DNA of 64,000 bases from Paenibacillus mellifer (GTDB taxonomy: Bacteria > Bacillota > Bacilli > Paenibacillales > Paenibacillaceae). The stretch lies in the NCBI RefSeq assembly GCF_023195895.1, contig NZ_JALPRK010000010.1, forward strand, positions 1 to 64,000, given 5' to 3'. A program made the position numbers and the translations under genes. Below the pieces are notes generated by a model. That model was given only the letters and a program-made list of their open reading frames with translations, was not told where the DNA came from and made no database searches. Below are positions 44,496 to 53,300 of the stretch, piece after piece; within the stretch, counting starts at the first letter, position 1; each line of letters starts with the position of its first letter.

Positions 44496-45794
44496 TTAAG
44501 GAGCTCCGCTAACCATGTGGGGCAACCATAACGACAGCTGCGGAATGTAGGTAACCAGCAGTAGGGCAACGCACATCGCGAAGAAGAAGGGCCAGGACGC
44601 TTTGGTCGCTTGGCTGACCGGGACCTTACCCAAGGCGCAGCCGATGAACAAGACGGTTCCGACCGGCGGGGTGATGAGGCCGATCCCGCAGTTCAGTATC
44701 ATGATGATCCCAAAGTGGACCGGATCGATCCCCAGCGTCGTCGCCACGGGCAGCAGGATCGGGGTCATGATCAGGATCATGGGGGCCATATCCATCGGAA
44801 AGCCAATCAGGAGCAGAAGCAGGTTCATCATGAACAAAATGAGATAAGGGTTATCCGAGATGCCAAGAAACAGATCGGTCAGCAAAGAGGGGACTTGCAG
44901 GTAAGCCAGGATCCAGCCGAAGGCGTCGCTTGCGGCGATCAGGAACAGCACCATCGCCACCGTGCGGAACGTTCGTTTAAACACGAGGCCGACCTGACGA
45001 AGAGGGACATCCCGGTAGACGAAGAAGGTGAGGACAAAAGCGTAAACGCAAGCGATCGCCCCGGCTTCCGTCGCCGTAAACCAACCGCTGGCGATGCCGC
45101 CTAGAATGATCACGCCCGTCATCAGGGAGAGGAAGCCGTCGCGGATGATTTTCGGCACCTGGGACCAGGTCACCGGCTCGCCCTTCGGGTAGTTCCGCTT
45201 GACAGCGATGACGTAGGAGATGATCATGAGCGTGAACATCAGCAGCAGGCCGGGCACGATCCCGCCGAGAAACAGGCTGGAGACGGAGACGCCTCCGGCG
45301 GCCACCGAAAAGAGGACCAGGTTATGGCTGGGCGGAAAAATCACGCCTTGAATGGAGGCCGACGTCGTGACCGCGACGGCGTAATCGGCATCGTATTTGT
45401 TTTTCTTCATCGCCGGAATCAGCACCGAGCCGATCGAGGAGACGTCTGCGGCGGCGGACCCGGAGATATTCCCGAAGAACATGCAGGCCACGCAGTTGAC
45501 CAGCGCCAGACCGCCGCGGACCGCACCGACGAACAGCTGCGCGAGGTTCACCAGGCGAACCGCCATTCCGCCCGCGCTCATGATTTGGCCGGCCAGGATG
45601 AAGAAGGGAATCGCCAGCAAGGGAAAAGAGTTAATCCCCTGGATCATGCGCTGTCCGACGACGACCCAGGGCAAGCCGAGATAAATCAGGGTGATCAAGG
45701 TTGACCCGGCCAGCGTAATGGAAATGGGAAAGCGGAGCAGCAGCAAGACGACGAAGGACACGCCCAGGATCAGGACGGCGGTCAAATCCGTCAT
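44496..45794 (-). CDS. TRAP transporter large permease (DctM family)
   Basis: A 432-residue membrane protein with about twelve helices, the sodium-coupled transport subunit. Family stretches include LRFPISITLAGSTLITLIYL, FFILAGQIMSAGGMAVRLV, GNISGSAAADVSSIGSVLIP, and MLFTGVILFIP-like segments such as FPMDMAPMILIMTPILLPVA. GIDPVHFGIIMILNCGIGLI and TPPVGTVLFIGCALGKVP follow. Its ATG overlaps the stop of the small permease by four bases. Confidence 0.93.
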   Translation of the reverse strand: MTDLTAVLILGVSFVVLLLLRFPISITLAGSTLITLIYLGLPWVVVGQRMIQGINSFPLLAIPFFILAGQIMSAGGMAVRLVNLAQLFVGAVRGGLALVNCVACMFFGNISGSAAADVSSIGSVLIPAMKKNKYDADYAVAVTTSASIQGVIFPPSHNLVLFSVAAGGVSVSSLFLGGIVPGLLLMFTLMIISYVIAVKRNYPKGEPVTWSQVPKIIRDGFLSLMTGVIILGGIASGWFTATEAGAIACVYAFVLTFFVYRDVPLRQVGLVFKRTFRTVAMVLFLIAASDAFGWILAYLQVPSLLTDLFLGISDNPYLILFMMNLLLLLIGFPMDMAPMILIMTPILLPVATTLGIDPVHFGIIMILNCGIGLITPPVGTVLFIGCALGKVPVSQATKASWPFFFAMCVALLLVTYIPQLSLWLPHMVSGAP

Positions 45795-46300
45795 GGCTTC
45801 GGTACCTCCTCATCGATGTTGTCGTGCCGGATCGTCTCGATGCCGATCAGCTGCAAGAACGTGTAGACGCAGATCATGACCCCGGTAATCGGCATCACCA
45901 AATATAGGACCCCGTTGGGGAGCTTGGTCGCCGGCAAGGTGGATTCGCTCATCAACACGGTAAATTGCCAGCCGTTAATGACGAGATACAGGCCAAAGGC
46001 AAAGATGCAAACCGAAATGAGCTTATCCAGCACTTGATTGAACCGTTTCGGGAACAATTTGGTGAAGCTGTCCATGGCCAAGTGCAGCTTCTCGCGGAAG
46101 CCGATGGCGATACCCATGAACGAGAACCACACCATCAGGAGCAGCGTGACCTCTTCGGACCAGAAGAACACGAAATTGAACAGCTTCCGGGTTATGACCT
46201 GAACCGCCACGATGATCGCCATGGAAGCGATCGCGATCAGCGCGAAGTGCTCGAACAGCGAGTCGATCGCCAGCGCCAGCCGCTTGAGGGCTTTCTTCAT
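45791..46300 (-). CDS. TRAP transporter small permease (DctQ family)
   Basis: A 169-residue protein with four helices. FNFVFFWSEEVTLLLMVWFS, FMGIAIGFREKLHLAMDSF and the C-terminal pair of helices are typical of DctQ, which steadies the large permease. It is the first gene of the five-gene minus-strand operon; AAAGGAGG lies before the ATG. The 179-base divergent region to the cupin gene must hold promoters for both, but I see no clear -35/-10 pair. Confidence 0.9.
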   Translation of the reverse strand: MKKALKRLALAIDSLFEHFALIAIASMAIIVAVQVITRKLFNFVFFWSEEVTLLLMVWFSFMGIAIGFREKLHLAMDSFTKLFPKRFNQVLDKLISVCIFAFGLYLVINGWQFTVLMSESTLPATKLPNGVLYLVMPITGVMICVYTFLQLIGIETIRHDNIDEEVPKP

Positions 46301-46479
46301 GCACCTGCCTCCTTTTGCGGATTGTAAGGGCTTACGGGTTTATAGTTTAAAAGAGAAAGGGAGATTTGGTAATCCCTTCAATTTTAGGTCTTTTTGTGAT
46401 TTTTTTAGGAGCAAGGAAAACGGGGTAGTGCCGGAAACGTTAAGCCGTTATGATGAAGCCAGGAAAGGGAGGCGATCCG

Positions 46480-46803
46480 ATGAGTGAGCACAACCGATGG
46501 GAAGCGGCAGAACCGGGGGTGACGCGGAGAATATTTCAGCCCGGCGAATCGCTGATGATGATGGAGGTGCATTTTGAAGCCGGGGCCGAAGGGGCCGTAC
46601 ACAGCCACGAACAGGAGCAGTTGACCTATTGTCTGGAAGGACAGCTGGAATTTACGGTGGATGGCTTCACAACGCTCTTGTCGGCGGGCGAAACGCTGGT
46701 GATCCCAAGCCGTGCGGTGCATGGCTGCCGGGCGTTGAAGCCGAGCAAGCTGCTCGATGCGTTTACGCCGCTGCGGATGGATTTGCTGGGCCGCGGCGAG
46801 TAA
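46480..46803 (+). CDS. Small single-domain cupin protein
   Basis: A 107-residue cupin_2 protein. Motif 1 is H-S-H-E-Q-E-Q with a trailing Glu and Gly (VHSHEQEQLTYCLEGQLEF), and motif 2 is LVIPSRAVHGCRAL, so a metal site is likely. Such proteins are often sugar isomerases, pectin-degradation KdgF-like proteins or quercetinase-like enzymes. Divergent placement from a TRAP transporter for acids makes a KdgF-like role in uronate breakdown conceivable, but this is inference. The frame opens at 46450; GGGAGG selects the ATG at 46480. Confidence 0.75.
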   Translation: MSEHNRWEAAEPGVTRRIFQPGESLMMMEVHFEAGAEGAVHSHEQEQLTYCLEGQLEFTVDGFTTLLSAGETLVIPSRAVHGCRALKPSKLLDAFTPLRMDLLGRGE

Positions 46804-46814
46804 ATGAAAGAACA

Positions 46815-46846
46815 AAGCCGGTGATTGCTGCTGCAATCGCCGGCTT
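46815..46846. terminator. Bidirectional terminator between cupin and catalase genes
   Basis: AAGCCGGTGATTGC pairs with GCAATCGCCGGCTT across TGCT, with one mismatched pair. The convergent genes lie close on both sides. Confidence 0.75.
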
Positions 46847-46851
46847 CTCTA

Positions 46852-48453
46852 TTAATATCGGTCGGACGGATGCCCCATCTTCTGAGCTTTGTCCAGCGCT
46901 TCGTCCGCGTCAGCAGTGCTGGTATGTTCGGGGGCGGAGGACGTGACCCGCTTGGCGGCTTCTAATCCTTCCTTGACCCTTCTGCCATATTCAGCGTCGG
47001 CTTGCGTGAAGTGGCCGATCCACGTCTCCTGAATGAACGGACTGCAGATTTTCAAGTTATTCACCAGATTCGAAATGAGCTCATTTTGTTCCACCTCGTC
47101 AAAAGCCCGGAACGTCCGGCCGGCCTGGGCGAAATCGTTGGTACGCTCAATCTTCTGCCGGACCAGCTTGGCATCGTACTGCGGCTCGTGATCTTTGCCT
47201 GGTTTGGCCGCCTCCTTAAGCCCGTTCAGCGTGGAAGGTTCGTAATCGACGTGCGGATTCGTGCCGGGGTTCAGATCGACCTGATATTCCATCTGCCCGC
47301 CGCGCTGATTGGTAGCTACCTTTGTTTTCGGTGCGTTGATCGGCAGTTGCAAATAGTTGGTGCCGACCCGGTAGCGCTGCGTGTCCGAGTAAGAAAACGT
47401 TCTTCCTTGCAGCAGCTTGTCGTCGGAGAAATCCAGCCCGTCCACCAGCACCCCGGTCCCGAAAGCGGCTTGTTCCACCTCGGCAAAATAGTTTTCGGGA
47501 TTTCGGTTCAGTACCATTTTGCCTACCGGCAGAAAAGGAAACTGCTCGGGATCCCACAATTTCGTCGGATCCAACGGATCATAGTCCAGCTCCGGATGCT
47601 CGCCATCACTCATGATCTGCACGCAAAGCTCCCACTCCGGATAATCTCCCCGCTCAATCGCTTGGTACAAATCCTGCGTAGCATGGTTGTAATTGGTCTT
47701 CTGGATTTCGTCAGCTTCCTGCTGCAGCAGGTTCTTGATGCCTTGCTTCAACGGCTCCCAGTGGTACTTAACCAGCACGGCTTCTCCGTCGCGGTTCACC
47801 CATTTGTACGTGTTGACGCCCGAGCCCTGCATCTGGCGGTAGTTCGCCGGGATCCCCCAAGGCGAGAACAGGAACGTCACCATGTGGGTGGATTCCGGCG
47901 TTCGGGAAAGGAAGTCGAACATTCGCTCCGGGTCAGGCAGCTTGCTGACCGGATCGGGCTTGAAGGAATGCACCATATCGGGGAATTTCAACGGATCCCG
48001 AATAAAAAAGATCTTCAGGTTGTTCCCGACCAAATCCCAGTTGCCGTCTTCCGCGTAAAATTTCACTGCAAATCCGCGGGGGTCTCGTAGCGTTTCCGGG
48101 GATTCACCGCCGCCAATCACCGTAGAGAAGCGAACGAATACCGGCGTCCGTTTCCCGGTCTCCTGGAATAGCTTGGCCCGGGTATACTTGGACACCGGCT
48201 CGTCGCCGACCTTGCCGTAAGCTTCGAAATAACCATGGGCCCCGGACCCCCGTGCGTGTACGACGCGTTCCGGGATGCGCTCGCGGTCGAAGTGGGAGAT
48301 TTTCTCGAGAAAATGGTAGTTCTCCAAGGTCGTCGGTCCCCGGCTGCCAACGGTTCGGACATTCTGATTGTCCGTGATGGGATGCCCCTGGCGGTCCGTT
48401 AGCGTTTGTTCCGCTTCGCTCGATTCATTGTTCGTGCCGGCTTGTATATCCAC
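46852..48453 (-). CDS. Monofunctional haem catalase
   Basis: A 533-residue catalase decomposing hydrogen peroxide. The distal His66 is in [56 protein letters not shown] and [18 protein letters not shown] follow, and the haem-ligand Tyr is in [12 protein letters not shown]. It is about 50 residues longer than the usual small-subunit KatA (about 480) because of a charged, low-complexity tail ([20 protein letters not shown]). The start is a GTG after TTTGGAGG. It lies 92 bases after an SDR gene on the same strand; that gap shows no terminator and no PerR-type box that I can find. Confidence 0.94.
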   Translation of the reverse strand: MDIQAGTNNESSEAEQTLTDRQGHPITDNQNVRTVGSRGPTTLENYHFLEKISHFDRERIPERVVHARGSGAHGYFEAYGKVGDEPVSKYTRAKLFQETGKRTPVFVRFSTVIGGGESPETLRDPRGFAVKFYAEDGNWDLVGNNLKIFFIRDPLKFPDMVHSFKPDPVSKLPDPERMFDFLSRTPESTHMVTFLFSPWGIPANYRQMQGSGVNTYKWVNRDGEAVLVKYHWEPLKQGIKNLLQQEADEIQKTNYNHATQDLYQAIERGDYPEWELCVQIMSDGEHPELDYDPLDPTKLWDPEQFPFLPVGKMVLNRNPENYFAEVEQAAFGTGVLVDGLDFSDDKLLQGRTFSYSDTQRYRVGTNYLQLPINAPKTKVATNQRGGQMEYQVDLNPGTNPHVDYEPSTLNGLKEAAKPGKDHEPQYDAKLVRQKIERTNDFAQAGRTFRAFDEVEQNELISNLVNNLKICSPFIQETWIGHFTQADAEYGRRVKEGLEAAKRVTSSAPEHTSTADADEALDKAQKMGHPSDRY

Positions 48454-48545
48454 TTGATTACCTCCAAATGTCGAATTTGGAAATAGTGTTTACGCTGGAT
48501 AACCCGGATATACTTTAAATTGGATATAGAGACATAGATTACCTT

Positions 48546-49556
48546 TTATTCAAGAACGAAGTTAACGCCCGTCAACGCTTCGCTTAACGACCACAACCGG
48601 CGGGCGGAGGACTCATCAACGGCCCAGGGTGCCACACCGGTCATGGGGATATTCCCGATCTTCTCCTCGGGGATAAGCGGCGCAATGTCTACATTCTGGC
48701 AGTACACGCCTCCCTTGCCATCAAGCTGCGAACTAACCGCGCACCACACCTGGGTCGCCGCTCCCTCCGGCACCGACTTGCGTTCATCCGAATAATCAGT
48801 ATAGGCCCGGCGGCCTTCGGCATCAAGAGCACCCATGGCATTCATTTCCTCGTCGGTGAGATGCCGGGACAGTTCCGTGACGATCGATCCCGGATGAACC
48901 GAGAATGCGCGTAAGCCGTGAGTACGTCCTCGTTGATCCAGCTCCAGCGCGAATAGGGCATTCGCCGTTTTGGATTGCCCATAGGCTTCCCACTTGTCGT
49001 AGGGGCGATGCCGATAATTCGGATCCTCGAAGTTTACGTTGCCCAATCGATGCCCGCCGGAGGAAACGGAGACGACCCGCGCACCGTTGGCCCGTTTCAA
49101 AGCGGGCCATAACCGGGCGGCGAGTTGAAAGTGGCCCAAATGATTGGTGGAGAACTGCAGCTCGTATCCTCGACCGTCACGTTGCTCCGGCGTTGCCATA
49201 ATTCCGGCGCTGTGGATCAAGATGTGCAGGGGACGTCCCGTTTCCACAAATCGGCGGGCGAAGCCGTCTATGGATTCCGGGTCGGTCAAGTCGAGCTGCT
49301 CCAGTTCTGCTCCGGGAATGGAGGCGACGGCTTTACGGGCTTTGTCCGGCGTCCGAGCCGGGATGACGACCTTAGCGCCGGCGTTTGCCAGTACCCGCGC
49401 CGTTTCCAGGCCAAGGCCGGAATATCCTCCCGTGACGATCGCGACCTTCCCTCGCAAATCCATGCCTTGAATGATCTCCTCCGCCGTCGTACGGGGGCCG
49501 TATCCCGATGGGAGCGGCCGCTGCGGCGTGCGTTCCATGTTGCCAGTTAAGTTCAC
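48546..49556 (-). CDS. Short-chain dehydrogenase/reductase (retinol-dehydrogenase-like)
   Basis: A 336-residue SDR. The cofactor motif is TGGYSGLG (VAIVTGGYSGLGLETARVLA), with IPARTPDKAR after strand 2 suggesting NADP(H). LIHSAGIM replaces NNAG. The catalytic Ser lies in VVSVSSGGHR, and Tyr/Lys in YGQSKTAN, so the enzyme should be active. A C-terminal extension ends VDESSARRLWSLSEALTG. The start is a GTG after GAGGAGGAG. It lies 15 bases downstream of a MerR gene with a typical self-controlled promoter, so the pair probably responds to a reactive aldehyde or other electrophile. Confidence 0.9.
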   Translation of the reverse strand: MNLTGNMERTPQRPLPSGYGPRTTAEEIIQGMDLRGKVAIVTGGYSGLGLETARVLANAGAKVVIPARTPDKARKAVASIPGAELEQLDLTDPESIDGFARRFVETGRPLHILIHSAGIMATPEQRDGRGYELQFSTNHLGHFQLAARLWPALKRANGARVVSVSSGGHRLGNVNFEDPNYRHRPYDKWEAYGQSKTANALFALELDQRGRTHGLRAFSVHPGSIVTELSRHLTDEEMNAMGALDAEGRRAYTDYSDERKSVPEGAATQVWCAVSSQLDGKGGVYCQNVDIAPLIPEEKIGNIPMTGVAPWAVDESSARRLWSLSEALTGVNFVLE

Positions 49557-49571
49557 TCGGATCTCCTCCTC

Positions 49572-49949
49572 TTATTTTCCGTCTTTGATTTCTTGAAAAT
49601 GCTCCAGCTTGAAACCGATGATCTGAAGCGTCTCCTTTAATTCATCGATCTGCCGTTCTATGGACTGCCGATGCTCGTCCAGCAAATCGTAACACCCCGT
49701 TTCGTCCTGCTCGTTGTAACGGCGGATGTATTCGCGGATCTTTTTCAACGGCATATGGGTTCGTTTAAGGTGCGAGACAAACCGGATTTTGCCGATATCC
49801 ACGCTGGTGTACATTCGCTGGCGGCCGCCGCCCCGTTCGGGGGAGCCGAGGAGATCGATTTTCTCGTAGAAACGCAGCGTATCGGCGGTAAGACCGGTTT
49901 GCTCCACAACCTCGGAGATGGTGTAGGTTCGTTGCTCGTTTTGGTCCAT
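49572..49949 (-). CDS. MerR-family regulator, AdhR/NmlR-like
   Basis: A 125-residue regulator. The winged helix at the N-terminus is TYTISEVVEQTGLTADTLRF, YEKIDLLGSPERGGGRQRMY. A dimerisation helix follows (LDEHRQSIERQIDELKETLQ). The frame continues upstream to 50246, but AAAGGAG directly before the ATG at 49949 and the promoter at 49990-50020 fix the start. There is no metal-binding Cys cluster at the C-terminus; a single Cys (in ETGCYDLLDEH) could be a redox or electrophile sensor as in AdhR/NmlR. Confidence 0.9.
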   Translation of the reverse strand: MDQNEQRTYTISEVVEQTGLTADTLRFYEKIDLLGSPERGGGRQRMYTSVDIGKIRFVSHLKRTHMPLKKIREYIRRYNEQDETGCYDLLDEHRQSIERQIDELKETLQIIGFKLEHFQEIKDGK

Positions 49950-49989
49950 GAAAAACTCCTTTCCCGCGGGATCGAAGGCCGCAGCATCA

Positions 49990-50020
49990 ACATTACCGCT
50001 TAGAGTATACTCCAAGTCAA
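49990..50020 (-). promoter_or_regulatory. MerR-type promoter with 19-base spacer and operator
   Basis: On the minus strand TTGACT (50015-50020) and TAATGT (49990-49995) are separated by 19 bases, the overlong spacer typical of MerR-activated promoters. Inside is the palindrome CTTGGAGTATACTCTAAG (49999-50016, one mismatched pair), close to AdhR/NmlR operators. The regulator would untwist the spacer to activate its own gene and the SDR. Confidence 0.85.
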
Positions 50021-50398
50021 GCGCATATCCCTCCTCCTGCACGCATATGGCGGAAAATCTTCTTATCACGGAGAATTGTCCCTTGCACGAAAAAATGGTT
50101 GGCTGGATTCGCTGGATTATCTCTCCAAAACAGGCGGAAATGTACGCCAAACGACGAAGTGTACCTAGGCGGGACCTTCGGCAATTTTCTATACTCATCG
50201 CGAAGGAAACGCGAACCAAATGTGGGAATACCAAGGGTGTTTTCACGCGGGGGATGGTCAGGGGGGATCTGGAGATGATTCAACCGATCGTTTTGAAAGC
50301 GTTGCCAAAAATGCAGGCCTGGCGCAGATAGGGGGGAGAGCAGCGAATTTCACTGGACCACGAACAGGGACACCTATTCTACCAAAGGAGATGAATTG
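50021..50398. other. Intergenic region without a recognisable gene
   Basis: About 380 bases between the MerR promoter and the large GH27 gene. Open frames exist on both strands, but none has a convincing ribosome-binding site or recognisable protein. No terminator or clear promoter for the GH27 gene was identified; AAAGGAG at 50384-50390 serves its start. Confidence 0.5.
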
Positions 50399-53300
50399 AT
50401 GATCCGTTTGTTGCAAAAGACGATGACTTGCTTGTTAGCGGCAGCCATTACGCTAGTGCCCTCTGCTTATCTTGGGCCGGATAGCAAGGTGGCTCATGCC
50501 GCCGATAACGGCCTCGCGATGAAGCCTTACATGGGCTGGAGCAGCTACAGCCTGCAGGTGTACGACGGGCCGGAGGGGAACTGGACCTCGGAAGCGAAGC
50601 TGAAAATGATCTCCGATGCCATGCACGAGAAGCTGCAAGCCCACGGATACGAATACATCAATATCGACGCCGGCTGGAACGGCAGCATGGACGAATACGG
50701 CCGGCCGCTTCCGAGCGAAACGTTATATCCGAACGGTTTTGAGAATTTGGTGGATTATATTCATAACAACGGGCAGAAGGTCGGGATCTACCTGATACCG
50801 GGTTTGTCCAAGGAAGCTTACCGGCTTAACCTGCCGATTTACGGAACGGAATACCATATGCAAGACATCGCCGCCCAGCCGCTCCGGCAAGCGGACTATT
50901 GGGACATCGATTACAAGATCGATTTCTCCAAGCCGGGGGCGCAGGAATACATTCATTCGATCGCCGATCTGATCGCCTCCTGGGGCATCGACTTCGTGAA
51001 GTTCGACAGCGTGACCCCGGGGTCCGGCCATAACGACCTGTCGATCGACGCCCGCGATGACGTGAAGGCCTGGTCCACCGCGCTGTCCAAGCACGGGATC
51101 TGGCTGGAGCTGTCCTGGGCGCTGGACCATAACTACGTGGACTTTTGGAAAAAATACGCCAACGGCTGGCGCGTCAATTGGGACGTGGAGGCTTATGACC
51201 GCAATATCGGCATGACGCAGTGGGCGAACATCGCCCGGCTGTTTCCGGATGCCGCTTTATGGTGGCGTGACGCCGGGCCCGGCGGCTGGAACGATTTCGA
51301 CTCCCTGAATGTCGGCAACGGGCAAACGTCCGGCTTGACCCGGGACGAGCGGCAGACGGCGACGACATTGTGGGCGATCGCCAGCGCGCAATTCTATACC
51401 GGCGATGATTTAACCAACCTGGACAGCTATGGCCTTGAGCTGTTGACCAACGATGAGGTCATCGCCGTCAACCAAGCCGGACGCCCGGCACATCCCGTAT
51501 CGATGGCTACCAATCAGCAGGTGTGGTATGCCAATAACGGGGACGGAACGTATACCGTTGCCTTGTTCAACCTCGGCAACAAAGGCGCTGCGATGGACGT
51601 CAAATGGAGCGACATCGGGCTGGACGGCGCGGCTTCCGTCCGCGATTTGTGGAGCCATACGGAGCTCGGCCAGTTTGCGGCCGGCCTGGACGACATTGAT
51701 TTGGAGCCGCATGCTTCGCGCTTGTTTAAAGTAACGGCGAAGAACGGGACATCCAAAGTCAATGATGACGATACCGGCGTGAAATACACCGGAACCTGGA
51801 CGCGCAACGGCGGTAAAGAGCTGGTGCAGGACGCGCAGGACCTGAATGTGACGATCGTCGATTCGAGCGCGGCCGCGCCAGGGAACGAGGTAGTAAATGA
51901 CGTAGCTGCGGGCAATGAAGACACTATAGGGGAAACCTCGGATCAGGCAGCGTCTGATTCGACCGCCGCAGAGGCGGGCGAGCATTGGGTGATCTTCAAC
52001 GACAACCACCCGTCGGTGACGTACGATACGTACGGAAGCGGCGGCAGCTGGGGATACAGCTCGGGAAGAAATCCCGACTGGAATGATTATTTAGGCGACG
52101 TTCATTACGGGGAAAAAGGCGAGGTACGCTTTGAACTTGCGTTTAAAGGTACGGGCGTAGATTTTCTGACCGAAACGGCAGAATCTGGCGGTGACATCGA
52201 CATCTATCTGGATGGCGAACTTAAAGAAACGGTAAGCGCCAATGCCCCGATTCAACAGGGACAGATCCCGATTTACAGCGTACGGAACCTGCCGTTCGGC
52301 GAGCATACGGTCTCCGGCGTGATGAAGGGCGGGAGCTACCTGATCGTCGACGGGTTCAAGGTTTACGCGGACAGCTTGCTTGGGGCAACGACGGGCGGCT
52401 TTGAAACGATAAACCCGCAAGACGTTCCCGTTTCGCTGCCGCTGGGAGGAGATACATTGACCCGTATTGCGAACGGTTCAACGGAACTGGTGCGTAACAC
52501 GGATTATACGGTCTCCGGTGACAACGTCACGATCAAGAAAGAGTATTTGGCCCAGCAGCCGCCCGGCCCGCTTGCCTTGACGTTTGGGTTTGCCGGCGGC
52601 GACACGCAGACGTTTACGGTGGACATCACCGGACCGGCGATCGTGAACAGCACGATCCATCCGAAGACGGCGGAGTTTGATCAAAAAGCCTCCGCGCAAG
52701 CCGATGTCACGACCACGATGACCTTAAACGGCAATACGCTGTTCAGCATCGCCAACGGGGCGGAAGCCTTGGCCGAAGGGACGGATTTTTCGATCGAAGG
52801 GGATACGGTCCGCATCCATGCGTCGTACTTGGCCGCGCAGCCAACCGGCGCAACGGAGCTGACGTTCCAGTTCAGCGCCGGGCTGCCTCAAACGCTCGCG
52901 ATCGATATCGTAAATACGTCCGGCCGTTTCCTCATGATCAACAACAACGATCCAGGCATTCGATATACCGGGTCCTGGAACCGCAGCACGGGGCGCAACT
53001 TCGGCGATTACCAGGATGACGTGCATTATGCCGAGACGAACGGCGATTTCCTGGAATACACCTTCAAGGGTACCGGAATCCAATACATCACGGAAATCGA
53101 CCCTTCCCAGGGAGAAGTCGACGTTTATCTGGACGGCGCATTCGCGGGTACCGTGGATACCCACGCCGATGCCAGACAACCGATGCAAGCGGTCTACAGT
53201 GTTTCCGGGTTGTCCGATAGTCTGCATACGCTCAAGCTGGTGAAGAAATCGGGTCGCTTCATGCTGCTGGACGCGCTCAAGGTGCAAATTCCCGACCTGA

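Noticed and set aside
46430..46460. cre-like GGAAACGTTAAG before the cupin gene
   Set aside because: Too few matches outside the core and no clear promoter to relate it to.
47002..48090. 362-codon open frame antisense to the catalase gene
   Set aside because: The catalase on the other strand has complete motifs; this frame is a codon-bias shadow.
49950..50331. Upstream open frame that would extend the MerR gene to 224 codons, and a + strand frame 49948-50331
   Set aside because: The MerR start is fixed by a ribosome-binding site and a promoter inside that stretch. The + strand frame shows no domain or ribosome-binding site.
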